Assembly: GCA_005954745.1 (NCBI GenBank)
Contig: CP040678.1
Coordinates: 2,356,001 to 2,420,000, forward strand
DNA: 64,000 nucleotides
Direction: 5' to 3'
DNA from: Halostella pelagica
GTDB taxonomy: Archaea; Halobacteriota; Halobacteria; Halobacteriales; Natronoarchaeaceae
Shown: positions 25,701 through 35,542 of the stretch, piece by piece
Position numbering within the stretch: the first letter of the stretch is position 1
How the letters are laid out: every line of letters begins with the position of its first letter
Notes under the pieces: model-generated
Told to the model about the DNA's origin: nothing
The model's input: the letters and a program-made list of their open reading frames with translations, nothing else
Databases searched by the model: none
Position numbers and translations under genes: made by a program

Positions 25701-26106
25701 TTAGCATTAGCACCGCGGCTGGACAGCTGTATAGCGCCTACCAATCATCAGAAAATTCCGAACTGCCCAAACCCACTTTTCCGAACGCTTTACGACGAGC
25801 GAAGCGAGTCATTAGCATTCAGTAAACGCGATCGTAGATTTGAATAGGAGAGTCCCGGCCGCCGAACGAAATGAAGCGAGCCCTTTCTTCAAAGTGCAGG
25901 TGTGAGCATCGACTCCACCGAGGACTATCGCGATCCGGAGAAACTCCGAGGCATACGAGCGCTACGACGGCAATCACAGCGGTGGAAAACCTTCACCGCG
26001 ACACCGAGCAACGGGGCGGAATTGCGGAGGAGCGCCGTCCGAGACCGACGTTGCGCCGACGGTCGAGACCGAAGGCGTTTTGCACACCCCGCGACGACGA
26101 TATCGC
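25701..26106. other. Intergenic region behind the integrase; possible attachment-site side
   Basis: No convincing gene. The first ~160 bp are AT-richer and hold two copies of ATTAGCATT (about 25701 and 25812) around a short A/T-rich core; these might relate to an attachment site. I see no tRNA sequence here. From about 25860 the base composition becomes that of the chromosome-like part. Confidence 0.4.
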
Positions 26107-26520
26107 ATGGAAAGCGGCGGAGACGGCGAGATGACCCTCGCGTTCGAACTCGCTGCACTGCAGGAACTGGCGAGTCCGTCGGCCGTGTTCGACGGCGCAC
26201 GCCGGTGGAGCAAGTACGTGGGCGTCGTCTCGGACAAGCCGACGTACGTGGTAACGAACTTCACGCGGAAGGAGCGGATCCGCCAGGACTTCTTCTCGGG
26301 CCCCCGCGGGAAAGCCGAGAGCCTGGAGAGCGTGCGAGAGCAGTTCGACACCGACCGCCACGTGTTCGTCGGGGCGACCGACGAGGACAGGAAACTCGCC
26401 GAGGAGGTCGACTGGGAGTACCTCACCGTCGAAGACGCGGCCGAAGCCGCCGGGTGGGACCTCGCCGACGAGGTCGAGGAACCCGAGACGGAGACGGACG
26501 ACCGGGACGACTGGCCCTGA
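26107..26520 (+). CDS. Conserved haloarchaeal protein, DUF7124-like (137 aa)
   Basis: A soluble acidic protein with a strongly conserved-looking core (YVGVVSDKPTYVVTNFTRKE, then DFFSGPRGKAESLESVREQF) that I recognise as a haloarchaea-wide family of unknown function. The C-terminal 15 residues are an Asp/Glu tail. Stop and next start are one base apart. It marks the start of core-genome DNA. Confidence 0.8.
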   Translation: MESGGDGEMTLAFELAALQELASPSAVFDGARRWSKYVGVVSDKPTYVVTNFTRKERIRQDFFSGPRGKAESLESVREQFDTDRHVFVGATDEDRKLAEEVDWEYLTVEDAAEAAGWDLADEVEEPETETDDRDDWP

Positions 26521-26521
26521 G

Positions 26522-27289
26522 ATGGACGTCGTCGAGACGCTCCGTACCGGGTTCGACCGCACGGCGTCACGGACCGGCGCGGCTCTGATTCTGGCCGCCT
26601 TCGTCGCGCAACTCGCCAGTACGGTCGCGCTCCACAGCCAGCCGCCGGAGGCGACCGCGCCCATCAGAGAGGAGTTTCCGGCGCTCGCCCCGCCCGCGGA
26701 GTCGCCGCTCGCGTTCCCGCTGTCTGCACTCGGCGCGGCGGCGCTGTCGTTCGCGGCGATGGTCGCCGCGGTCGCCGTTTTCGTCGTCGGGTTCCGGGCG
26801 CTCTCCGACGACGGTATTCCCTCACCGAGGACGGTGACGCGCAACGTCGGGTGGGCGACGCTCCACGGGATCGCCGGCTATCTGCTACTGTTGGCGCTCA
26901 CCAGCGTCGGTATCGTCCTGTTCGTCCTCCCCGGCGTGTTCGTGCTCGTCACCTTCGCCTTCTTCGTCGGGTTCGTAGCACTCGAAGACGACGGCGTCAT
27001 GAGCGCGTACCGGGAAAGCTGGGCGCTGACGAGCGGCCGTCGCGTCGGTGTCTCCCTGTTTTTCGGGGCGCTGCTCGTCGTGGTGCTACTTGGCAACACC
27101 CTAGCCGGGATCCCGGTGACGCTGCTGTTCGGCGTCTCCGAGATGCTGGGGTGGATCGCGAACGTTGCTGTCAGCGCCGTCACCATGGTCTACACCGCCG
27201 CGGTCCTCGCGGTCGGCTTCGTTCAGTTACGCGACGGGGACGAGGACGACGACGAGTTCAGCGACATCGACGACGAACTGTTGCCCTGA
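26522..27289 (+). CDS. Multi-pass membrane protein, DUF7847-like (255 aa)
   Basis: About six membrane segments, with a glycine/leucine-rich centre (GIAGYLLLLALTSVGIVLFV) and SAYRESWALTSGRR between helices, a pattern seen in haloarchaeal DUF7847 membrane proteins. A short acidic tail ends the protein. It is probably cotranscribed with the preceding gene. Function is unknown. Confidence 0.75.
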   Translation: MDVVETLRTGFDRTASRTGAALILAAFVAQLASTVALHSQPPEATAPIREEFPALAPPAESPLAFPLSALGAAALSFAAMVAAVAVFVVGFRALSDDGIPSPRTVTRNVGWATLHGIAGYLLLLALTSVGIVLFVLPGVFVLVTFAFFVGFVALEDDGVMSAYRESWALTSGRRVGVSLFFGALLVVVLLGNTLAGIPVTLLFGVSEMLGWIANVAVSAVTMVYTAAVLAVGFVQLRDGDEDDDEFSDIDDELLP

Positions 27290-27364
27290 CGGTCGTCCCG
27301 GCCGATACCGCTGTCGTCGCCGCCTTCCCCCGCGCTTTTTTCGCCGGCCGCCGTTGTCTCGTCT

Positions 27365-27616
27365 ATGGCACCGGAGACCGAAGTCGACGTGGAGGTCGAA
27401 GTGGAAGTCGACAGCGACGAACTGGAGATAGAGGTCGGCGAGACGACCGAGGCGGAGGCCGAACTTGAGACCGACGGCCTGGAGATAGAGGTGGAGGTGG
27501 AAGTCGAAATCGAAGAGGAGGAGTCCGACGCGAGCGGCGACGAGAAGTACGAGGACCCGGAGGCGACCGGGTTCGACGGGTCAGACGAAGACGAGGACTC
27601 CGGCGTTTCGGAGTGA
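27365..27616 (+). CDS. Highly acidic low-complexity protein with Glu-Val alternation (83 aa)
   Basis: Most of the protein alternates Glu/Asp with Val/Ile (EVDVEVEVEVDSDELEIEV and similar), then ends in a disordered acidic tail. Alternation could form exposed beta-strands whose faces differ in charge. No catalytic motif. The coding frame is supported by codon usage and by a TATA-like TTTTTT/CG patch upstream; a chance frame in repetitive GAG/GTC DNA is the alternative. Confidence 0.55.
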   Translation: MAPETEVDVEVEVEVDSDELEIEVGETTEAEAELETDGLEIEVEVEVEIEEEESDASGDEKYEDPEATGFDGSDEDEDSGVSE

Positions 27617-27659
27617 TCGATTCGGGGCGCTTTTACCCGTGAACGACCAATCACCGGAC

Positions 27660-28199
27660 ATGGCTGAACCGCGCGTACCGGGCGAGTCGCCGGACGGCGA
27701 CGTGAGCCTCCCGTGCGGGGAGACGATCCGGATCCGCGACCTCGACATGGGTGTACGCGACTTCGACTGCGCCTGCGGAGCGACTCACGCGGTCGTGATG
27801 GACGTCCACCCGCCGTCGCGGTTCTTCCCGGAGTTCCTGGTCGAGATACTCCGGGAGACGATAGAGACCGACGAGGACGACATGGGGGAGTTCGGGACGA
27901 CTCACCTCATGGGGATCGTCATGGAGGAGTTTCCCGACGAGATAGTCAGCGAGGACCTCTCGGAGAACGGGGACGTCGGGTACTCGCTGCTGTGGCTCAC
28001 CGACTTCGACTCGCGCCGCCTCCACGAGATCGCCGTCGAACTGGTCGTCGAACTGATGGAACACGCGATCAGTCACGCGGACGACGACACCGCGATGACC
28101 GAGTTCGAGGAACAGATGCTCGACTTCGATGTCGCGGAGTTCGTCGCCCAGTACCGCAGACAGCGGGATTTCGCGGACGAACACGACACGGCGGTGTAG
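27660..28199 (+). CDS. Conserved haloarchaeal protein, DUF5815-like (179 aa)
   Basis: Begins MAEPRVPG, has LPCGETIRIRDLDMGVRDFDC and CACGATHAVVMDVHPPSRF, with three Cys that could bind a metal, then a helical acidic part. The start is set by a TATA-like CTTTTAC 27-30 nt upstream, which suits a leaderless mRNA; a GTG 21 nt earlier would overlap that signal. Function is unknown. Confidence 0.75.
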   Translation: MAEPRVPGESPDGDVSLPCGETIRIRDLDMGVRDFDCACGATHAVVMDVHPPSRFFPEFLVEILRETIETDEDDMGEFGTTHLMGIVMEEFPDEIVSEDLSENGDVGYSLLWLTDFDSRRLHEIAVELVVELMEHAISHADDDTAMTEFEEQMLDFDVAEFVAQYRRQRDFADEHDTAV

Positions 28200-28345
28200 C
28201 GGCGGGAACCGGCGCTGTCACCGCTGGCAGACCGCACCTGCCGAAGTGACGAGCGCTAACAGATCGCACCGGCCGACAGTATATGTCATATTACTTGACG
28301 GTTGTCTGACGATCTTTTATTACAGGTGACGTGGTAGCGTCGCTC

Positions 28346-28573
28346 ATGCGCTCTCACTGGGGGAAAAGCGAGCACATCAGAGAGGTACTCGCGGAGGTGG
28401 ATCCGGACGAGGCGATGACGGCGAGCGAGATACGCGAACTGCTGGCGGACCACGGGGTAGACGTCGATAGCTCGCACCGCGTCGCAACAGTGCTCGGCCG
28501 GTGGGCCGAACAGGGGGAGATAGACGTGATCCGCGACCGCCCCTACCGGTACCGGTTCGACGACTGGTCCTGA
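28346..28573 (+). CDS. Small winged-helix DNA-binding protein (75 aa)
   Basis: MTASEIRELLADHGVDVDSSHRVATVLGRWAEQGEI is a clear helix-turn-helix with a following wing (RDRPYRYRF). The start at 28346 has a TATA-like CTTTTATTA about 30 nt upstream. Probably a regulator of unknown target. Confidence 0.7.
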   Translation: MRSHWGKSEHIREVLAEVDPDEAMTASEIRELLADHGVDVDSSHRVATVLGRWAEQGEIDVIRDRPYRYRFDDWS

Positions 28574-28771
28574 CCTCCGTCGGCAGTAAAGCCCGCCGCC
28601 GGCGGACACACGCCGGTTAACGAGTCGGTCTGTCGAGCAGAGAGCGACCCGAATTCTCCCGTCGAATACGGTCCCGTTCATCGGCGTCACACTGCCGTTC
28701 GCTGTCGGCGGTACCTGACCCGAAGACGCGCCGTGATAACCTTTATTGTGTAACTATACCGATTGATTCGC

Positions 28772-30037
28772 ATGGAATATTGTCCCGAGTGCGGAACCGA
28801 AGTGCGGGCCGGCGTGGCGTACTGTCCGGGGTGTGGGACCGACCTCACCGAGTATCGGGAGTGGGAGTCAGCGACCGGCGTCGGGACGGATATCGATGGG
28901 CTGGACGACAGATCGGAGACCGACGCGAACGGTTCGGATAGCGGAGTCGCGGCCAACGACCGTGCCGTTTCAGACGAGAACCAGCCCGGTGAACGGCAAC
29001 GGGACAACCGGGGACAGGACGCGGGACAGCCGACAGCCGATCGGGAACAGGATACGGGACAGTCGCAACCCGGACGAGGACGCGACGGTCGAGACGGACG
29101 CGGTGCCGGTGGGTCCCGAAGGCAACCGCAGAGCGGTCACCCCCGGCAAAACGCACCGGACGAACAGTCCCACGGGGGCGCACGCGACGGTCATACCGCC
29201 CCGTCGTCTCAGGGAAACACCGCCCCGCCACCCCAGGGGAGCCAGTCTGAACGCGGCCGTCAGGCTGGCGCGCCGGCCGGCACGGACCAGCAGTGGCACG
29301 GTCAGGACAGACGTACTCCTACGGGGGCTGATGCCGCCCCAGCCACGGGTGCCGTCAACCGGGGGCCGTCGCTGTTCGACCGGATCAAAGCCCTGCCGTT
29401 CAAACGGAGCGCGGCCGCGGGCGCGGCGCTGTACGTCGTCACGTTTCTGGTGACCTACGTCACGTTCGTCGTGGACGCGCTGGTGATACACTCGGACCAC
29501 GACCTCTCGGTGTCGACCTTTCTGCCGCTGACGGATATTACGTCGTGGATGTCGCTAGACATGTGGCAGTTCGTCGGCTGGCTACTGTACAGCGGTCACA
29601 ACGTACCGATAGAGCGGACGGCCGGCGATAGCGCGGAACCCATCGAAGTGCTCGGCGCTGACTTCTGGATGCAGTTTCCCCACGTCCCGCAACTCGTGAC
29701 GCCCGCGCTGTACACGCTGATCCCGATCGTTGTCCTCGCCGCAGGCGGTCTCGTGTTCGTCAGGCGTCTCGACGCGGACGGGACGGCGGTGTCGGAAACG
29801 TCCGACGCGGCACTACTCGGCGGCAGTGTTCTCGTGGGGTACGTGGCGCTTGCCGCCGCCGGAACGTTCCTCGTCGGAATCAGCGACGGCGCTACGTCGT
29901 CCGGACCCGTTCTCCAGGACGCCGTCCTCTGGACCGCGCTGTTCGCGGGTGGCGCTGGAGCGGCCGGCGGCGTCGCGGCCCACTCGCTCGGCGACGACGC
30001 GTCTGTCGAGACCGCTCCGTCGAGCGACTCGGGATAA
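28772..30037 (+). CDS. Zinc-ribbon membrane protein with long disordered linker, DUF7978-like (421 aa)
   Basis: Residues 1-25 form a zinc ribbon (CPECGTEVRAGVAYCPGCG). Residues ~45-195 are a Gln/Arg/Gly/Asp-rich linker without structure. The C-terminal part has four membrane helices (~215, 315, 350, 385). The layout suggests a cytosolic metal-binding head tethered to the membrane. No enzyme motif. Confidence 0.75.
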   Translation: MEYCPECGTEVRAGVAYCPGCGTDLTEYREWESATGVGTDIDGLDDRSETDANGSDSGVAANDRAVSDENQPGERQRDNRGQDAGQPTADREQDTGQSQPGRGRDGRDGRGAGGSRRQPQSGHPRQNAPDEQSHGGARDGHTAPSSQGNTAPPPQGSQSERGRQAGAPAGTDQQWHGQDRRTPTGADAAPATGAVNRGPSLFDRIKALPFKRSAAAGAALYVVTFLVTYVTFVVDALVIHSDHDLSVSTFLPLTDITSWMSLDMWQFVGWLLYSGHNVPIERTAGDSAEPIEVLGADFWMQFPHVPQLVTPALYTLIPIVVLAAGGLVFVRRLDADGTAVSETSDAALLGGSVLVGYVALAAAGTFLVGISDGATSSGPVLQDAVLWTALFAGGAGAAGGVAAHSLGDDASVETAPSSDSG

Positions 30038-30124
30038 CGGAACAACTGTTTTCCACATCCACAGCGCGGCCGTGTTTTCCGACGACGACTGTTTGCGTGG
30101 AGCGGCGACCGCGATCCTCGTCTG

Positions 30125-30190
30125 TTCGAAATTCGAAATTCTATTTCGCCTCTCGTAATCTATCGTGTGGCTTATTACGATGTACGAACT
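30125..30190. promoter_or_regulatory. carB promoter with operator-like repeats
   Basis: Contains TTCGAAATTCGAA at 30125-30137, a TATA candidate CTTATTA at 30171-30177, and TTACGATGTACGAA at 30175-30188. The latter resembles the TTACGAA half-sites between carA and the Lrp-type gene. The ATG follows about 28 nt behind the TATA, so the transcript is probably leaderless. Confidence 0.5.
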
Positions 30191-30204
30191 TCGAACAGGT
30201 AAGC

Positions 30205-33200
30205 ATGACCGGCCAGACAGAAGACAGAACGATCCTTCTCATCGGAAGTGGGCCGATACAGATAGGACAGGCGGCAGAATTCGACTACTCCGGGGCGCAG
30301 GCGTGCCGGGCGCTGCAGGAGGAGGGCGCGCGCGTCGTCCTCGTGAACTCGAACCCGGCGACTATCATGACCGACCCGGAGATGGCGGACGAGGTGTACA
30401 TCGAACCGATCACGACCGAGGCCATCGCCGAGGTCATCCGGATGGAGGAACCCGACGGCGTCATCGCCGGCCTGGGCGGCCAGACCGGCCTGAACGTCAC
30501 TGCCGAACTCGCCGAGGAGGGCATCCTCGACGAGTACGACGTCGACATCATGGGCACCCCGCTCGACACCATCTACGCGACGGAGGACCGCGACCTGTTC
30601 CGCCAGCGGATGCGCGAGATGGGCGAGCCGGTGGCCAAATCGACGACTATCTCGCTCGACGAGGACGAGTTGGTCTCCGAACTGACCGAGGACGACCTCG
30701 AAGAACGCGTCCACGCCGCCGTCGACGAAGTCGGCGGGCTCCCCGTCATCGCACGCACGACGTACACGCTTGGCGGCTCCGGGTCCGGCGTCGTCGAGGA
30801 GATGGACGAACTGCTCCAACGCGTCCGGAAAGGCCTGCGCCTCTCGCGTAACAACGAGGTCCTCATCACCGAGTCCATCGCCGGCTGGGTCGAACTGGAG
30901 TACGAAGTGATGCGCGACGCCGACGACTCCTGTATCATCATCTGCAACATGGAGAACCTCGACCCCATGGGCATCCACACGGGCGAGTCCACGGTCGTCA
31001 CGCCCTCGCAGGTCATCCCGGACGAGGGCCACCAGGTGATGCGCGACACCGCGCTCGACGTGATCCGCGACCTTGGCATTCAGGGCGGCTGTAACATTCA
31101 GTTCGCGTGGCGCGACGACGGCACGCCCGGCGGCGAGTACCGCGTCGTCGAGGTCAACCCCCGCGTCTCCCGCTCCTCTGCGCTCGCCTCCAAGGCGACC
31201 GGCTACCCAATAGCCCGCGTCACGGCGAAGGTGGCGCTCGGCAAGCGCCTCCACGAGATCGACAACGAGATCACCGGCGAAACGACCGCCGCCTTCGAAC
31301 CGGCGATCGACTACGTCGTGACGAAGGTGCCGCGCTGGCCTATCGACAAGTTCCCCGATGTCGACTTCGAACTCACGACGGCGATGAAATCGACAGGGGA
31401 AGCGATGGCTATCGGCCGGACGTTCGAGGAGTCTCTGTTGAAGGCGCTTCGCTCCTCCGAGTACGAACCGGACGTCGACTGGGCCGACGTGGACGACGAC
31501 ACCCTCGAAGCCCACTACCTCGAACGGCCGTCGCCCGACCGCCCGTACGCGATGTTCGAAGCGTTCGAGCGCGGCTACACAGTCGAGGAGGTCGTCGACC
31601 TGACGGGGATCTACGAGTGGTACGTCGAGCGCTATCAGAACATTTCCGACGCGGCCGTCGCCGCGCAGGACGGCGACTTCGCGTCGGCCACGGAACTCGG
31701 CTTCACGAACAGTCAGGTAGCAGCGGGCGTCGATCCGAGCGAGGCCTCCGAGCTACCGCAGACCGACGGCGGACAGGTTGACGAGGTAGAAGCGTCCGCG
31801 CCCGACCGCTCGTTCAAACAGGTCGACACATGCGCCGGCGAGTTCGCCGCGTCGACGCCGTACTACTACTCCGCCCGCGAACCCGCCGCGAGCGGAACGT
31901 CGACGGGGTACGACGAGGTGCAGGTCGACACGGACGCCGAGAGCGTCGTCGTGGTCGGCGGCGGTCCCATCCGCATCGGGCAGGGCGTCGAGTTCGACTA
32001 CTGCTCCGTCCACGCCGTTCGCGCGCTGCGCGATCAGGGTATCGACGCCCACGTCGTCAACAACAACCCCGAGACGGTCTCGACCGACTACGACACCTCC
32101 GACGGCCTCTTTTTCGAGCCCATAACCGCCGAGGAGGTGGCCGACGTCATCGAGACGACGAGCGCCGACGGGGTGATGGTGCAGTTCGGCGGGCAGACCT
32201 CCGTCGACATCGGCGAGCCGCTGGAAGCGGAACTGGAACGCCGCGACCTCGACTGCGATATCATGGGGACGAGCGTCGAGGCGATGGACCTCGCGGAGGA
32301 CCGCGACCGGTTCAACCGCCTGATGGACGACCTCGGTATCGCCCAGCCAGAGGGCGGAACCGCGACGAGCGAGTCGGAGGCCCTGGAACTCGCCCACGAG
32401 ATAGGCTACCCCGTTCTGGTCCGCCCCTCCTACGTGCTCGGCGGCCGCGCGATGGAGGTCGTCGACGACGACGAGGAACTCGAACGGTACATCGAGGAAG
32501 CCGTTCGGGTCAGCCCGGACAAACCGATCCTCGTGGACGACTTCCTGGCAGACGCCATCGAACTCGACGTCGACGCCGTTGCGGACGGCGAGGACGTCGT
32601 CATCGGCGGTGTCATGGAACACATCGAGAGCGCGGGCGTCCACTCAGGCGACTCCGCCTGCATGATCCCGCCGCGCTCGTTAGACGACGAGACGATGGCT
32701 CGCGTGCGCGAAGTGACCGAAGACATCGCCACCGCACTCGACACCGTCGGACTGCTGAACGTTCAGCTCGCAGTACAGGACGGAGAGGTGTACGTCCTCG
32801 AAGCCAACCCGCGCTCCTCGCGCACCGTTCCGTTCGTCTCGAAGGCGACTGGCGTTCCCATCGCCAAACTCGCGGCGAAGGTGATGGCCGGAACGACGCT
32901 CGACGAACTGGACGTGCAAGAACAGGTGCCCGAGCGGACCAGCGTCAAGGAGGTCGTCCTCCCGTTCGACCGCCTGCCGGGAAGCGACCCGCGCCTCGGC
33001 CCGGAGATGAAATCGACCGGCGAGGTCATGGGGACCGCCGACACGTTCGGCAAGGCGTACGACAAGGCCCAGGACTCGACGGGGAAGCCGATCCCGCGCG
33101 AGGGGACCGCCGTTGTCGACCTCTCGGCCGACGAGTTCCCCGACCCTGACACCGAGGCGGGCGAGGCGCTCGTCGAGGGCTACACGGACCACTTCTCGCT

Positions 33201-33426
33201 GTCCGAGGCTGTCGACCTGCAACAGGCCGTCCGTGACGGCGAGGTAGACATCATCATCTCGCGCGACCGCGACCTGCTCGAAGTCGCCGTCGAGGAGGAG
33301 ATCACCTACTTCTCGACGGAGGCGAGCGCCAAAGCGGCGCTGGAGGCGCTGGACGCGGCCGACGACCCGCTCGACGTCGCGTCGGTCGACAGCCGTCCGA
33401 AGACCCGCGCCGACTGGGGCGAGTAA
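30205..33426 (+). CDS. carB: Carbamoyl-phosphate synthase, large subunit (1073 aa)
   Basis: Makes carbamoyl phosphate from ammonia, bicarbonate and two ATP for pyrimidine and arginine synthesis. It starts TILLIGSGPIQIGQAAEFDY, and the second half repeats this theme (VVVGGGPIRIGQGVEFDYCS, ~585), the two ATP-grasp synthetase halves. The C-terminal ~110 residues are the regulatory MGS-like domain. Length is normal. The start at 30205 fits the TATA spacing; the 36 codons before it include the promoter. carA lies apart, at 37.1-38.2 kb, on the other strand. Confidence 0.97.
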   Translation: MTGQTEDRTILLIGSGPIQIGQAAEFDYSGAQACRALQEEGARVVLVNSNPATIMTDPEMADEVYIEPITTEAIAEVIRMEEPDGVIAGLGGQTGLNVTAELAEEGILDEYDVDIMGTPLDTIYATEDRDLFRQRMREMGEPVAKSTTISLDEDELVSELTEDDLEERVHAAVDEVGGLPVIARTTYTLGGSGSGVVEEMDELLQRVRKGLRLSRNNEVLITESIAGWVELEYEVMRDADDSCIIICNMENLDPMGIHTGESTVVTPSQVIPDEGHQVMRDTALDVIRDLGIQGGCNIQFAWRDDGTPGGEYRVVEVNPRVSRSSALASKATGYPIARVTAKVALGKRLHEIDNEITGETTAAFEPAIDYVVTKVPRWPIDKFPDVDFELTTAMKSTGEAMAIGRTFEESLLKALRSSEYEPDVDWADVDDDTLEAHYLERPSPDRPYAMFEAFERGYTVEEVVDLTGIYEWYVERYQNISDAAVAAQDGDFASATELGFTNSQVAAGVDPSEASELPQTDGGQVDEVEASAPDRSFKQVDTCAGEFAASTPYYYSAREPAASGTSTGYDEVQVDTDAESVVVVGGGPIRIGQGVEFDYCSVHAVRALRDQGIDAHVVNNNPETVSTDYDTSDGLFFEPITAEEVADVIETTSADGVMVQFGGQTSVDIGEPLEAELERRDLDCDIMGTSVEAMDLAEDRDRFNRLMDDLGIAQPEGGTATSESEALELAHEIGYPVLVRPSYVLGGRAMEVVDDDEELERYIEEAVRVSPDKPILVDDFLADAIELDVDAVADGEDVVIGGVMEHIESAGVHSGDSACMIPPRSLDDETMARVREVTEDIATALDTVGLLNVQLAVQDGEVYVLEANPRSSRTVPFVSKATGVPIAKLAAKVMAGTTLDELDVQEQVPERTSVKEVVLPFDRLPGSDPRLGPEMKSTGEVMGTADTFGKAYDKAQDSTGKPIPREGTAVVDLSADEFPDPDTEAGEALVEGYTDHFSLSEAVDLQQAVRDGEVDIIISRDRDLLEVAVEEEITYFSTEASAKAALEALDAADDPLDVASVDSRPKTRADWGE

Positions 33427-33505
33427 CGCCGCGTCTCGCGGTTTTCGCACGTCTGATTTCGTCCGCTGCCGGGGTCAGCGTCGATCGTAACCCCTAACCG
33501 TTGGA

Positions 33506-33519
33506 TTAGGGTAACCTAA
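33506..33519. promoter_or_regulatory. Iron-box (DtxR/Idr-type) operator of the importer genes
   Basis: TTAGGGTAACCTAA, a palindrome with arms TTAGG and CCTAA, ends 6 nt before the permease ATG. A second such box has the same spacing at 35543. This is the form of the haloarchaeal iron-dependent DtxR-type regulator site, so iron-replete repression is likely. Confidence 0.8.
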
Positions 33520-33525
33520 AACAAC

Positions 33526-34635
33526 ATGGGTAGTTCGGAGACGGTCGCGACCCCTACGTCTATCGAGGACCGACGGGGGTGGTTCACTCGGACGCTCGCG
33601 CTGTTCTGTCTCGGGTGTACGGCGATCACGGTCGCAAGCGGACTAGCACAGGTGACTTTCGGGGCGTACACGATGAGCGTCAGCGACGCGTGGCGGACGG
33701 TGTTCGACCCCGGCGTCGTGTTCAACCTCCGCTTCTGGAACGGGTTCTTGCTCGGGGGCGACCTTCCGGAGATGAGCCCCGAGATCGTCGTCGTCTGGAC
33801 GTTGCGTCTCCCGCGAGTGTTCGTCGGGATCATCGCCGGCGCGTCGCTGGCGGTCTCCGGAGCGGTGTTTCAGGCGGTGACGCGCAACGAACTTGCCAGT
33901 CCCTTCGTCCTTGGGGTGAGTTCAGGGGCCGGGTTCGCCGTGCTGATGACGCTCGTCCTGTTCACCGGGTTGGCCCCGTTCCTCCCGCTCATCGCGGCGG
34001 CGGGTGGGGCGGCCGCGTTCCTGCTCGTCTACGCGATCGCCTGGAAGGGCGGGACGAGTCCGGTCCGCCTGGTGCTTGCCGGCGTGGTCGTCAACATGGT
34101 GTTCCAGTCGCTCCAGCGCGCGCTGTTTTTCTTCGCCGACGACATCGGCGTCGTCCAGACGGCCATCGCGTGGACCACCGGGTCGCTCACCGGCACGGGT
34201 TGGGAACAGGTCCGGATCGCCATACTGCCGGCGTCGATCGCTATCGTCATTGCGCTGGCGGGTGCCCGACAGCTGAACGTCCTGTTGCTCGGCGAACAGA
34301 CGGCGGCCTCGCTCGGGATGCGGGTCGAACGCGTCCGGTTTCTCCTCTCCGGCGTCGCCATCCTTGCGGCGAGCGCCGCCATCGCCGTGGCGGGGATCGT
34401 GGGCTTTTTCGGCCTCGTCGTCCCCCACATCGTCCGGAACGTCGTCGGGAGCGACTACCGGCGGCTGATGGTCGGCTGCCTGTTCGCCGGCCCCGCGCTG
34501 ATGGTGTCCGCTGACGTGGGCGCGCGCCTCGCACTGGACACCGTCCAGATGCCCGTCGGCGTCGTCACGGGACTGGTCGGCGGCCCGTACTTCCTCTATC
34601 TGATGCGGAAACAGCAGTCAATGGGTGAGCTCTGA
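33526..34635 (+). CDS. FecCD-type ABC importer permease (369 aa)
   Basis: A multi-pass permease of the BtuC/FhuB/FecCD class with about nine membrane helices. Family segments include LRLPRVFVGIIAGASLAVSGA and GFFGLVVPHIVRN, which contact the ATPase. Imports iron-siderophore, haem or cobalamin-type substrates (known); the operators here favour an iron compound. The stop overlaps the ATPase start (TGATG). Confidence 0.92.
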   Translation: MGSSETVATPTSIEDRRGWFTRTLALFCLGCTAITVASGLAQVTFGAYTMSVSDAWRTVFDPGVVFNLRFWNGFLLGGDLPEMSPEIVVVWTLRLPRVFVGIIAGASLAVSGAVFQAVTRNELASPFVLGVSSGAGFAVLMTLVLFTGLAPFLPLIAAAGGAAAFLLVYAIAWKGGTSPVRLVLAGVVVNMVFQSLQRALFFFADDIGVVQTAIAWTTGSLTGTGWEQVRIAILPASIAIVIALAGARQLNVLLLGEQTAASLGMRVERVRFLLSGVAILAASAAIAVAGIVGFFGLVVPHIVRNVVGSDYRRLMVGCLFAGPALMVSADVGARLALDTVQMPVGVVTGLVGGPYFLYLMRKQQSMGEL

Positions 34636-35510
34636 TGGCACGAAAGAACGCGAACGCGGAACCGGAACGGACTGAGGAGGAGACGCGCGTCACCGACGGC
34701 GACGGCGCGGTCGTAAAGAGCGCGCTCGTCGGGGACGACCTCGCGCTCAGCTACCCGTCCACCGACGGCACCGTCGTCGACTGCGCCCGCCTCGACATTC
34801 CTGAGGGGGCAGTCACGGCGCTCGTGGGACCGAACGGGAGCGGGAAGAGTACGCTACTGAAGGCGCTCTCCGACCGCCTCTCGCCGGACGAGGGGGACGT
34901 GCAGGTTCTCGGGGACGACCTCGACTCGTTCGGAAAGAAGGAACTCGCGCGTAAGCTGGGCGTTCTCTCGCAGGAGAACGATTCCTTAGAGAGCATTAGC
35001 GTCGAGGACCTGACCTATCACGGCCGTTACCCCTACCGGGGGTTCTTCGACGGCACCACGGCGGAAGACCGGGAAGCGGTCGAGCGCGCGCTCGACCTTG
35101 CAGGTATCGACCACCTTCGGGACGCCGAACTCGGACAGCTCAGCGGCGGGCAGAAGCAACTCGCCTGGATCGCCATGGTGTTAGCACAGGAGACTGACGT
35201 GCTGTTGCTCGACGAGCCGACGACGTTTCTCGACCTGTATCACCAGTTCCGTGTGTTAGAGACTATCCGCCAGCTAAACGAGCGCGAGGGCGTCACCGTC
35301 GCGGTCGTCCTCCACGACATCTCGCAGGCCGCCCGCTTCGCCGACTACCTCGTGGCGATGGACGACGGGGAACTGTACGACTGGGGACCACCCGAGGAGG
35401 TGGTAACCGAGCAGCTACTGGCCGACGTGTTCGGCGTCGAGGCCACAGTCGAATACGAGCCGGAACTGCAGGTGTTGCCCCGGCGAGCGCTCCCCGACGA
35501 CCGGACGTGA
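34635..35510 (+). CDS. ABC importer ATPase, FecE/BtuD-type (291 aa)
   Basis: Walker A GPNGSGKSTLLKAL, Q-loop VLSQENDSL, signature LSGGQKQLAWIAMVL, Walker B VLLLDEPTTFLDL, and the switch His in VVLHDISQA are all present. A ~35-residue charged extension precedes the domain. It is translationally coupled to the permease, so both energise the same importer. Confidence 0.94.
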   Translation: MARKNANAEPERTEEETRVTDGDGAVVKSALVGDDLALSYPSTDGTVVDCARLDIPEGAVTALVGPNGSGKSTLLKALSDRLSPDEGDVQVLGDDLDSFGKKELARKLGVLSQENDSLESISVEDLTYHGRYPYRGFFDGTTAEDREAVERALDLAGIDHLRDAELGQLSGGQKQLAWIAMVLAQETDVLLLDEPTTFLDLYHQFRVLETIRQLNEREGVTVAVVLHDISQAARFADYLVAMDDGELYDWGPPEEVVTEQLLADVFGVEATVEYEPELQVLPRRALPDDRT

Positions 35511-35542
35511 CCACCGGGGGATTTCAGAACGCTTAAGAACAT

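Noticed and set aside
25871-26134. Small frames between the integrase and the DUF7124-like gene
   Set aside because: Cys/Arg/His-rich translations without start signals; the downstream gene occupies the same DNA in another frame.
30175-31515. Long minus-strand frame opposite carB (446 codons)
   Set aside because: Typical GC-rich antisense frame; carB has unmistakable ATP-grasp motifs and normal length on the plus strand.
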